From Augochlora pura (taxonomy: Eukaryota; Arthropoda; Insecta; Hymenoptera; Halictidae), in contig NC_135775.1 of the NCBI RefSeq assembly GCF_028453695.1, positions 8,262,046 through 8,326,045 of the forward strand: a stretch of 64,000 bases of DNA. The letters run 5' to 3'. Below, piece after piece: positions 49,434 through 59,730 of the stretch. Under the pieces are notes generated by a model. The model was not told where the DNA came from. It worked only from the letters and a program-made list of their open reading frames with translations, and ran no database searches. How positions within the stretch are numbered: position 1 is the stretch's first letter; each line of letters opens with the position of its first letter. The position numbers and the translations under genes were made by a program.

Positions 49434-52400
49434 GTCAAAAAGGCTAGCATTCTTCTAAATAACGAAGGACAGCGTGAAATCGGGAAAGAGGCTTTCTTTT
49501 GAAACGACGAGGGATCGAACACCGAGTCAGACATTTTTTCGCGAACGGCGAGAACCGTGTATTCTTTGAATGGGGGAGTGGGAGCGGCGGCGGCGGCCGC
49601 GAAAGTATTCGCGTTTTCGCATGCGGGAACACTCCGTTAACGGCCGGGCCGTATGCGGTTCCATTAAAAGTGACTTTTTTTCGAAGTATTCCGAGCGTGC
49701 ACCGCGCTATTCGTTGCGGCATGGCAGCGGAAACGCCGGTCGGCGGCGGCGGCGGCGCGGTCTTACTCCGGTGCCAGAACTATGCATCGCCAGTGAAATC
49801 CGACTAGTTCGACCCAGATAAAGTATGTATCGGGTAATTCGAGCAACATGAATTGGATACCGTGAAATTTCGATTTCTTCGGGAATACCGGCCGGATTCC
49901 CGGGGGAGAGACACCCCGCCGCGCCGCGCCGCGCCGGTTGCCGGCTCCTCGCCCGTGTGTGCAAGTGGCGATGCAAGAATAACAGTAAGTCCGTGGATCC
50001 TTAATGCTATTCCGTTAACCGGTCATGAATTATTACCGTTTCCGGGTAGGTTCGCGCAGGGCTGTACAATATATCACGCCTCTTTAACTTCGTTTCACGG
50101 CGAAAACTCAGCTGCTACTAGATATCTCTCCTACCAAGCAAGATTTCCTCCGATTTGCGAACGAGGCAGATTTATTTCTGTCTGGCGGCCGGAAAACCGG
50201 CACCGTGGAAATCAGTGAAACTGCGCGCCGTTCGTCTATGCAACCTTCGGTCCTCTACCAACGTACCGGCGATGATCGCCGTAGAGAACGAGAAAAAGAG
50301 AGAGTGTAAAAGTGTGTAAGAGAGAGAGTGAGGGAGAGGGGGGCGCAGTCAAACCAACACCATTACCCGACTTCCAACGAGCGAGATCCTTCAGGTTTCT
50401 GATTACTTCCGTCACTTCTGTTTTATTCCTTTCGAGGCAACCGTTTTCCTCCGCAACAGAAGAGTTACTTAACTTTTTAAGGAGAATGTAAAATGAATTT
50501 TCGAGATGCCTGCTCGACTGTGAGAGACTCTTCGCGCTGCTGGCACCTCCTGCTGTCTAACTCGTAGTTAACTCTTCGGGATATGCTAGGAGCAAGTGAT
50601 CCAATGTATTCAGCGATAAACCTTGCGCGAAACATTGGCCAAGCATTTGCCTTCTTTACGTTATTTTTCAACAATTTTTATGTCTGTACAATGTCTTGTG
50701 ACACCTTTTTATTTTAAATTTTAAGCGTTTTTAACTTCGAAGCGTTTTCATAGATCTTACTTTTTATTATTAGGATTTTTGAAGATGCATGGGTTTTTCA
50801 GTAAACGTTCCATATCTTAATTATCTTTGTTTGTTAGAAAATTTTTGAAGACCCTATGTGAAATTAGAGTATTTTTATTGGACGTAAAGAGTATTTTGTT
50901 GGACTTCCCATTGCAATTAGTACGTTTCATATTTCTTGTATAATTGGTTCAGTGGTTTCTCGACGTTTTAGGTTTTCAATCAGCAAGTACGATGTATTCT
51001 GTTGCGGCGTCTGTTGCAGTTATTCGGAGAGCGAGGATCCCGCGTTGAAATATGGAGATTGTCGTAGCAATCGAACAAGAGTAGGAAAGTCGAAAGTTCC
51101 GTCGTCCCGAATTTGTTGATTTTATAAGTGCTCGAGATCTTTGCGAAATGTCGCAAGACGGGCCAGATTTCATAGACGGATATTTCTGTCTGGGTTCGCT
51201 TTTCCCGTGCCTCCGCGGCGCCGGTAACAAATATAGATACTTGCGGGAACTTCTGCGGTTTGACACTTATATCAAAGTTTGCGAGTTGGCGCCGAAGAAA
51301 AGGAACCTATAATGCCCCCGACATGGAATTCCAGTCGCGAAACTTTCGGCATGCCGCACACGTACCGGCTCCGTTTCGTTCGGGCCATCGTTCTAAACGA
51401 TCCTGTATACTCAAAGGCACAATTAATTCTTCCCGGAACAGCTGTCGCAATTCCTGACTCGAATCGACGTTGTCTGCGCCGCCGTGGTCCGCTTAATTTC
51501 AACGATATGACGCGCCGGCGAATAACCAATTAACGCGAAATGCTTCACCGGTCATTCCGCGGGAAACAAGGGACGCACGCTGGGGAAAAATATGCGACGT
51601 CATCGGAACCACACGACTTTTTCGCGTTTCGTTCGCCCGCGGGCCGGCCCGGACCCCGCGCTGCAGATACTTAACTCCGCATCGGTCAAATTTTCATTCA
51701 CCATTCGTTTATGTCATGCGGCGTAATGAATTATGCAATTGCGTCATCTCTTCTGGTTATTATTGAATCAATGAACGACATAACCCCAGTATAATCGTCT
51801 ACAATATTATAAAAATGTATGTATGCGATCATGTATGCAGTGAGAAGCAAGAATATTCATTATGCATAATTATATAGCAACAACTAAAGAATTTTAAAAC
51901 ACGTATCCCCTATTTTAGATCGAATATCACACGTTCGAGGTTACATTAAAGCTTATTTAATGAACTGTTTAAATAAATAACAGTTCTTAAAATAATAATT
52001 TTAATAGAATTAAAAACTCCTGTAGGATGAATTAATTTTATAATATACTCTCTTCTCGCCTGTATTTAAACACTCAAGTACACATAATCACATAATAAAT
52101 ACAGGATTTTAGGAATTAAAATCGAAGAAGTTTTAATTATTGTGACCATGAAAAAAATGATAAGTTGAAGGATTAAATTACCGGATAATGTAGGTAAATA
52201 TACCAGTACTTTCCATTACACTCCGTGCTATGTAGCACAAAACAATCGAACGTAATGTCTTTTCAGTAAAAGCATTCGTCATTTGCTCGTTGAACGCGTC
52301 GTCTTTCGATCGTCAATGTTACATCGCGCGAACGAATGTGATTTAACGTGTCCCGTCGCGGTGCGAGGAGCCGTATAACGTAATTTATAGCGAAATGGAT

Positions 52401-52760
52401 GTATGTACTACGTTGCAATTAAAGACGGGAGATAGCCGGTTGAATAAATAAACACGCGAAAAAACATACTCGGATACAATATGCTAGTGTCGGCGCGTCG
52501 CACCGCGCCGCTGCAATATGCAATTTGCCTTTTAATCTTTATCGTTCCGCACGAAAAATTCGATCATTATTTCGAAATTCGACTAATATATTTACGGCGC
52601 GCCTCTTTCCACAAAGTGCTTGCGCCGTTGATGATGTTTCGAACAAAATCACCGTTTTCGCCAAAACCGACTATGTATTACCATAATCGAGAGAACCTTT
52701 CTCTGAGACGAATATTTTTCAGAAAAATTCTAATTACGAAGACGTTAATAGGAATTTTGT
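49434..52760. other. CpG-rich to AT-rich non-coding stretch
   Basis: From 49.43 to 50.35 kb and 51.0 to 51.7 kb the DNA is CpG-rich with overlapping open frames on several registers and both strands; the translations are low-information and arginine-rich. A purine-rich GA tract lies at about 50280-50345. From 51.75 to 52.25 kb the sequence is AT-rich. No gene, RNA gene or recognisable element is supported. Confidence 0.5.
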
Positions 52761-52768
52761 TTACTTTG

Positions 52769-52805
<37 letters not shown>
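52769..52805. repeat. (TA)n microsatellite
   Basis: About eighteen consecutive TA dinucleotides, self-complementary and slippage-prone. Confidence 0.95.
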
Positions 52806-52807
<2 letters not shown>

Positions 52808-52985
52808 CTTCATTAAAAAGGAAACAAAATCGGTGTAACGTTTTTTTATCGAAAATCGGAACAACTTTCCGAACGACCGAATATTTGCCTTCCTCCATCG
52901 TTCTCGTCAGAAACGCGTACAGTTTGCATTGTTATCAGAATCTAGGAATAAAGGTAAACGGAGATACACGAGAAACAAAAATTTC

Positions 52986-53142
52986 ACCGTTTATTTTAAA
53001 AGTGTTATAAGTCTATTTTCTCTTTAAGAAATTAAACATGGACCAATTATATATAAAAAATTTACATTAAATTAAGCATGAATTACGTGATATCTCATTT
53101 TTTAAAAAAATGGACTTACACTATTTTTTAAAATAAACGGTC
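52986..53142. repeat. 157-bp inverted repeat, MITE-like hairpin
   Basis: The left arm (52986-53025), ACCGTTTATTTTAAAA then GTGTTATAAGTCTATTTT, is inverted in the right arm (53095-53142). The right arm reads as TGGACTTACACTATTTTTTA followed by AAATAAACGGT. About 40 of 45 positions pair, allowing small indels. The interior is AT-rich. I found no convincing target-site duplication, so transposon origin is not proven. Confidence 0.6.
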
Positions 53143-53727
53143 CAATTGTCTCGTTGGAAGTGGTAACCAGCGCGGCTATGAAAAAATAGTTCCAGTTCAT
53201 CGGGTGAAAACACTTGCACGCCAAGAACCGTGCGGACGCCGTAAAGGCGTTAAGATTCGGACCATTGAAACGTCGCGAAGGGAAAATCCGGCGACCAAGT
53301 GTAAAGGCGAGGAGAACGCTAAAAAATGAGAACGCGTAAACAACAAACTGCATGATCGGTGGGGGTCGGTGTATGGGATGCTCGGGGATAAACACAAATT
53401 GCTTTTACAAGCCCAACAGAGCGGGCAGCGTCAGGGTAAAAACTGCGGGCGCTGAAGGAGCGTACCGAGTGGCATCGAGAGCACGGCCATTAAGAAAGTT
53501 ATACTATTTTCAGAAGTAATGGAGTGCGCCGCACGGTCGTCGAGTTGAAGAAAATAAGACCGTGAAGATTAATAAGATCTGTGCTGCGTTGTTCCACGGG
53601 GGAGAGGACAGGGGCACTAAAAGCAGGAAAGAAATGAATGGAAATTTCGTTGGCCGGTAGCAAGTTTTTAATTCCGCTAATATTTCTGGGAAAGTGTTCC
53701 GACGACGACCGAGAGCCACGGGCCGTA
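53143..53727. other. Short CpG-moderate non-coding stretch
   Basis: Between two inverted-repeat elements. Open frames on the minus strand (about 53102-53397 and 53510-53719) are short and show no family resemblance. Nothing else is seen. Confidence 0.5.
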
Positions 53728-53827
53728 TTAAGGGGGTATTCCAGTATGAATGCTGTTTTTTGTTTTTAGTCTTTTTCTCTAGATCTTTTTTTGCGAAGAG
53801 ACTATAATATCAAACTATAAAAACTAT

Positions 53828-54021
53828 AACAATTACTGTGCCTTTAGTTTGCTTGTAGTTTCTAAGACTTAATTAACTTTATATTTATCCCATAAGAAAT
53901 GCTACACATTTTTGTTCTTTCATTCTACTTATGTTTCGATGAAAAGAATTTAATATGTCTAATTCGATGAACAAAGTATTCATTTTTTACCCAGAACAAT
54001 TACTGTGCCTTTAATTTGCTT
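53828..54021 (+). repeat. 27-bp direct repeat flanking the left palindrome arm
   Basis: AACAATTACTGTGCCTTTAG plus TTTGCTT at 53828-53854 recurs at 53995-54021 with one substitution (A for G). The two copies bracket the left arm of the palindrome, and only the second lies in its loop. This arrangement suggests the inverted arm arose by copying or template switching at the 27-bp block. Confidence 0.9.
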
Positions 54022-54150
54022 CCGGGTAAAATGAATTTTTTGTTCATCGAATTAGACATATTAAATTCTTTTTATCAATACACAAATAAAACAAAAGAAC
54101 GAAAGTATGTAGCATGTATTATAGGATAAATATAAAGTTAATTACGTCTG
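53862..54150. repeat. Large internal palindrome of the TTAA element, ~130-bp arms
   Basis: The left arm (53862-53995) and right arm (54022-54150) are inverted copies, about 85 percent identical. For example AAGAATTTAATATGTCTAAT and TCGATGAACAAA on the left reappear inverted on the right, and TTAATTAACTTTATATTTATCC near the outer edge is matched on the far side. The 27-nt loop between them (53995-54021) is itself a 26/27 copy of 53828-53854, just outside the left arm. Transcribed, it would form a long double-stranded RNA stem. Confidence 0.85.
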
Positions 54151-54734
54151 AAAATATATCGAAGATACAGCAATTGGTCATTAGAAGGAAAAGTTGGTTG
54201 CTACGACTGATTTGAAACATAGTTTAGCTTGGAAAACATCGTCTATAGTTTCCAAGATTTCGGCCATATTGTTTATCTGATACGAAGAAACGTATAAGAC
54301 TTTTAATTAGTACGAGTTTGTACTATAACAGGTACTAAAGAATGCTGACGTTTTGAGATTTGGTCATCGATTTTTCCTATTAATTTTACAAAATTGATTG
54401 CCTAGAAAAGTGCAAAAATTTAGAACATTGCATTGATTCTATTGTAATTCTGGTTGTAGAGGTAAATATAATAAACTCAAGCCAACTGGTTAAATAAAGT
54501 TTAAGATATCCTGGGTATCGTTTTTAGAATGTGTAAAGCTTTGAATACCAAAACTAACTATTCATGTTACAAATATCATTTATATCATTTATATTACTTC
54601 ACTATATTATTCCTTTGTCAATTTTAAGAATTCAGACTTTGATAGGCGTGTTCGTGAAACTATATACTTCGCGAAAACGTAACCAAAATAGAAAATGAAC
54701 TTTTTCGAAGGTTCGCGCTGGAATACCTACTTAA

Positions 54735-56599
54735 ACACACTTTACGTAAGTGCTGGAAGTCCGTACGGCGGCAGGTGTTGATTGTGCTCACGGCGTAGGT
54801 ACACGGAGGCCGATTCCGCAGCGGCATTGTACCCGCGAGGAGACGGTAATGGTCCTTTAACCTGTAACCCCCCGGAGTGATTACGGAGTTAACTGATGCA
54901 GATTACAATAATTTGCGCCGAAGATGTGGCGGTTCCTTCGGCCTTAGATCAGAGCTCTCCCCCTCATTGTTGCCATTCCGGAAAGCTTCGGCACACATTC
55001 GTTTCGCCTGGCAGTCGTTAGCCGGGCCCGCTTCCGGCGCCGTTTGAACGTTATCCGAATTTTTTATCTGAAACGGAAGGTTTATCTATCGCCCTACGGC
55101 TAAAAACTCCCGAGGAACCACCGTATTCGCCGCTCCCGGTTCGAGCACTTTCGTACGCCCGATATATTTATGTGTATCTATTCCCGCGCCTGATAAAGGC
55201 GGATGAACCAAGCTCGCGAGACCACTTTGCTTATACATATTTTAATGACCGACGCTCCGAACCCGTGCTACCTATTCGATTTACTGGCTGCACACCACGA
55301 GGAGCCGTGGCCCACGGCGACGAAAATTCTGCGGCTGTAAGGAAACCCAGATACGCAGACATTTTGGGAAGATTAGAGATGGAATGAAAATATAATTTTC
55401 GCTTGAATGATCTTAATAAGCTGGTACTAATAGATCCATAGTCTTAAATTTAATTTCTGCCGTAATGACAAGAAAATTGTAGTTTAGGAATCACCGAACC
55501 AATGTTCCAGCTTTTGGAACATTATTTCGATGTGAAATGTTCGCGACTCTGGTAAGCACAAGTGTCGATCGCATCGATGCGTTTGAAGCAACTGAAAAAG
55601 GTCTACGGGAAAAATTAAGCGCCGCAACGATGTCGGTATCGCCTCGAACATCTCAATTGGACAGCTCGGTACACTTCTACCAATGAATAGTACAAATGGT
55701 ATGCGGATGGAAAGGATATTATCGCGGTTAAAGCGTTTCACCAGCGATAACTCGGCGCACGGCGGTACGCGAACGGCGCGACCGCGATGCGTATTTTAAG
55801 AACAATAGCCTAATATATTGGCCAGGTTCGCGTAAACACTTTTCTACGGTTTCCGGTGGTTGCTTAGCATGCTCGATATGCCGGTGTCTCGTGTATGCGC
55901 CTCTATAAATCGCGTTTTACAACCACCGTGCACGTCACAGTCGCTCGCGAACCGGTGCACCAATACGTGAAAAATGGCGCACAGTTTGCTGCGTTTGCTC
56001 TTAATGGCTGTTGGTGCGGAGCAAGCGTTCAAACGTACACACGGGCGCGTAAGTACGCTTTGCGTCTCTGTCTTTGATTCTGCCCATCCTATCATACTTG
56101 CCTAATTTGCAAAAAAACGTGCCTTTTTCCTATATCTGCAGTGCGACATTTCTCTTCGGTTTATGTTGCGGATATTTTTGTTCTCGATAGGGTGCTTTTT
56201 AATTTAATAAATAAGACTGCGCGGATCTCTGTGCAAAATAAAAATTGCATTATTTAATTGTGTACAATTTAATGTTTCTTTTAACAATTGTAATGAGCTG
56301 AAATTAATATGATAATATCCTTTCATTTTTCTAATGTCTTTATACTTTCGTATTCGTTCTATTCATTATTGTTGTAAATGTATATAATTCGCAATCTGGT
56401 AATTAATATTCGAAATTATACCGACGGTAATGTTGTCGACTTTTATTTTTAGGATTCCAGATAACTAATATGATTTGCTTCCTTGTTGTACACCTGTACT
56501 CGAAGTAATATTTTCGAAAAAGAGAAAATTGTGTAATATACGTGTCACTTTAATTCAGATTTGGACAAAATTTTATCTGGATAACGAATTAAAGATAAA
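54735..56599. other. Non-coding stretch, CpG-rich then AT-rich
   Basis: About 54.74-55.4 kb and 55.75-56.1 kb are CpG-rich with short overlapping open frames in several registers, none resembling a known protein. From 56.1 kb the sequence becomes AT-rich. Nothing else is supported. Confidence 0.5.
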
Positions 56600-56750
56600 G
56601 ACTAACGAATTAAATTTTATTCCGATAAGGATGCGTTCGAATAAGAATTCCTACAGTAATTCGAGCGGAAAATAATTGATTTGAATAAAAATTATAGAAT
56701 ATAAAGTGTCTTTTTCATAGCTTGACGATTTATTTCTTCGACATTCGAGC
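56600..56750 (+). repeat. Dispersed repeat family, copy A
   Basis: The core at 56665-56745 reads GCGGAAAATAATTGATTTGA, then ATAAAxATxATAGAATAT and AAGTGTCTTTTTCATAG, then CGATTTATTTCTTCGACATT. It aligns to 59652-59727 on the same strand and to 63754-63834 on the opposite strand. Upstream of the core are short, repeated TTCGAATAAGAATTC-like words, also found before the core in the other copies. No open frame; probably a short non-autonomous interspersed repeat. Confidence 0.7.
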
Positions 56751-59576
56751 AATTCTTTATCAGAATAAATAAAATATTTGATTGCAAATAATAGATAGGT
56801 GTTGTTCTCACAAAATATTTAACTAAAATAATTCATTTAAAAAGAATTCATTTGGATAATCATCTTCAATAAATATTTCTTTGAGATAATTAGAATTAAC
56901 GCTTAACTCTAAATTAATAATTCCACCATACATTTCTTCAAATAATCGTCATTCCACTTATACATAACACGACAATATTTCGTCAGCGTTTTAAACAATT
57001 TTCGTTGCTGGCAGAAACGTCTGGGATAACCGTACACCGTGTGTCTGCTCGCACATGTCAATATTTTGACTCGCGTTGCCTTTGGAAAAACGTAATCCGT
57101 GTATAACAGCTGCGCGGCGACGCGCGGCCGACCGGTCGTCGTCGTCGGTCGCATAAATCAAAAAGAAATCAAAAGTAATATTATTGTACGCCATAAATCG
57201 CGTATCTTGCCGTGTCGGTTTCTTCAATGTTTTTCACGTCAATACCTTTTGTACGACTCCGAACCTCGACTGGGGACCAAGCGGAATATGACATCACGTT
57301 TGATACGCGGCACGTAGATCGCATAGCACCCCCCTGGAAGCAAACTTCCCCAATGGCATGTGTCGAGGGGTGAGTCTTGGACGGTTATGTAAAGGGTCGT
57401 GGCGGATAAAGGGAAAGGTCTCGTCGTTTCCCTTGACAGACGATAACAAATGAAAAATTCGTCGGGAAAAAGGGTATCCCGGAGTGGCTCGTTGCAATCT
57501 CGAAAGTCGCAAACGAAGATAACGTTGCCCAAACATATCGGCCGGTCTTGCTGATACGTCGGTGATAGATCCGGGGACGCGCACACTCGAAACGTCTAGC
57601 TTTCAATTTGACCCCCCACCGGCAAGGTATGTCTTTACTAACGCGGCCAGCCATCTGGTTCTTTTAAGCTCGGTCTTCATTTATTTATTGTTTCAGCTTT
57701 TGAAAAAATCTACTATTCATGACTAGTTTTTTATGTGGGGAAATCAAGTTGCTTCAACCCTTCAAAAATGAAAATTTCTCTAGGGTACTTAACCCCGCAT
57801 CTAGATCACTCGAGATCCAGTTCTTATGCTAACAAAAATTTGTTTATGCGAGACTTTGTCATAAGACAGAAATCGATACTGTACTTGTATCGACATACCG
57901 TAAAGCGGTAGTCGTTTTCCGATAAGGAAATCTTAATTGATTTAATCGGCTATGAATACGACCAATTTCAAGTATCGGCTGCAGGTTCTTCATCAGGCAT
58001 GCGAGCCCTTAAAGCGCATCAATTCATTTATTCACTAACGACAGATTGCTGCTTCTAAAGCGACGAGCTCTGAATAATTCAGCTTTCCTTGTTAAACAAC
58101 CCAATTACCATTTAAAATGCTCAGACCATGGCGATCTTAGTTATCGATCAACAGGATGCGTTTAGTTTCGTAAATATTTCCGGCAAAGAAATTCTAAAGG
58201 ACAATCAGCAACGATTATATATATTGTCTAGTAAATTAGTCTTTTTTACATCTCGAAAAGAATTCAAATCATTTGGACCTGTTTTAAAAAATTTATTCAA
58301 TTTTAAAAACGTTGCAAGTATTTTTCCTATGGTATGTACGATTGCATAAAATCGTATTAACACGTCAGCGATTCGATCGATACCAAACTCTCGTTTTATT
58401 CGAACAGATTTTACGCAGAACAAAAATCTATACAAAGAATGGCAAAAGATGCTATCTCGCGATTATAAAATCGTTTAAAAAATTCCCGACGAAAGATATC
58501 CGCAAATATATCGGCACCGTGGTTGTTCAGTAATTGATACGGCAGAGTATCCGACAGTAATTTCCCGACGATAAAACGGCATCGACATCCTTGCCGTGGG
58601 AAATGGGATTAATACGTCGGCAGACGATCGTCGACGAGCAACTGTTGTCAACGTCGAGGTCGTTTCACCGTCCGCGTAACGGGCAGCATCGAATCGCCGA
58701 AACAAATTCGCCCCCGATTTCGGGAAAACGCCGTCGGGCTCGCGGGAATGACAAGGTATAGAGCAGGAATCCGACGGTGTCCAGTGAACTTTGCACGGCC
58801 GTGCACGGGGATGGAAGCGGACCACGAGGGTAATTAAGGTGCACGGCAGATATAAATTATGGAGGAAAAGGCCAGTAAGGTCCCGCAGACCGTTTATTAA
58901 TTTGTAATTGCGGGAGTTCCGCGTGTAGCTTTCCGAAAATTACAGGTCTGCTGGGACTCATTGCTGCTACGAAGATTTAGTACTAACTAGACAGCTTCTT
59001 CCGGTCTCGGCTACCGCCTTGCATGCAGCTCCGTGGTACCGGGTTTAATATCGATATACATACGCGTACCCCGTCGTTGCGCTCTGGACCCCGTCAAAAT
59101 GGTTTTCGCACGGTCCGCGGCGTGTGGTAAGACCCCTTTTGTGCGCTACCTGTCGATCCCGTTCCCATGTCGTTACTGCACACCGTGCTACATCATCGGA
59201 GCCGATTAACCGAGCCATTCGAACGTGACGACTTTTATGTTTCCTGATCGCTAACTGGGGGTGGAGCAACGAAACAAGGCAAGGTTGTTGTGCAAGATGG
59301 CTCGGATCGTGACTCGTGACTCGACACGGACAGCTGGCCAGGCACCCCTTCGACCAGCAGGAATCTCGGCGACGGTGAAAAATGTTGGATCACGCGTCGA
59401 ATCCGGGCCACCATCCGACAACTGCGAATTTCTAGCGCGTGTCCGGAGATTGGCGACGTTTTATTCGGATCACGGATGACGGATAAAGACTTCGCGAAGA
59501 CAATTTTATCCGATACTATAAGATACATCTAATCAATCGAACGCTTCGTCCGCATCGATCAGAAGGTGATCCTATT
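56751..59576. other. Non-coding stretch between repeat copies A and B
   Basis: CpG-rich patches at about 57.0-57.65 kb and 58.5-59.5 kb contain several overlapping open frames on the minus strand. Their translations are inconsistent between frames and resemble no family. A consensus-like + strand donor word CAAG/GTATGT occurs at about 57624-57633 but no coding exon precedes it. Nothing is called. Confidence 0.5.
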
Positions 59577-59730
59577 TAAATGAGAATTCGAAGAGAAATT
59601 CATTCGTAAAAGGACTCGTTCGAAGATGAATTCATTCGTACAGATATTTATACGAAAAATAATTGATTTCGATAAAGATAAATAGAATATGAAGCTTTTT
59701 TTCATAGTTTATCGATTTATTCTTTGTCTT
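59577..59730 (+). repeat. Dispersed repeat family, copy B
   Basis: The core at 59652-59727 (ACGAAAAATAATTGATTTCG, ATAAAGATAAATAGAATATG, TTTTTTTCATAG, TCGATTTATTCTTTG) matches copies A and C. The upstream part contains two ~34-bp units with TTCGAAGAxxAATTCATTCGTA, showing the tandem structure of the family's left side most clearly. Confidence 0.7.

Larger units (their letters stand above)
53728..54734. mobile_element. Non-autonomous TTAA-flanked DNA transposon (999 bp)
   Basis: The element occupies 53732-54730 between two TTAA tetramers (53728-53731 and 54731-54734), which fit a target-site duplication. Its ends are inverted. Reading inward with the TTAA, the left end is TTAAGGGGGTATTCCAG and the right end, on the opposite strand, is TTAAGTAGGTATTCCAG; matching GAA follows three bases on. 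Further in, both sides carry a GCGAAG word followed by an AT-rich ACTATA/ATATAG block. There is no open frame for a transposase, so it would need enzymes supplied by a relative. TTAA target use is known for piggyBac and Kolobok/ISL2EU-type elements; the terminal bases do not let me choose. A large palindrome lies inside. Confidence 0.75.

Noticed and set aside
48749..49534. 261-codon minus-strand open frame
   Set aside because: Arg/Ser/Pro-rich composition, no domain or signal, and it runs through five hairpins in CpG-rich DNA where stops are depleted.
52481..52816. 111-codon plus-strand open frame ending in Ile-Tyr repeats
   Set aside because: Its end is simply the (TA)n microsatellite read in frame; the rest has no family resemblance.
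57294..57654. Three overlapping minus-strand open frames
   Set aside because: Different registers of the same CpG-rich DNA cannot all be coding, and none shows a domain or consistent splice sites.
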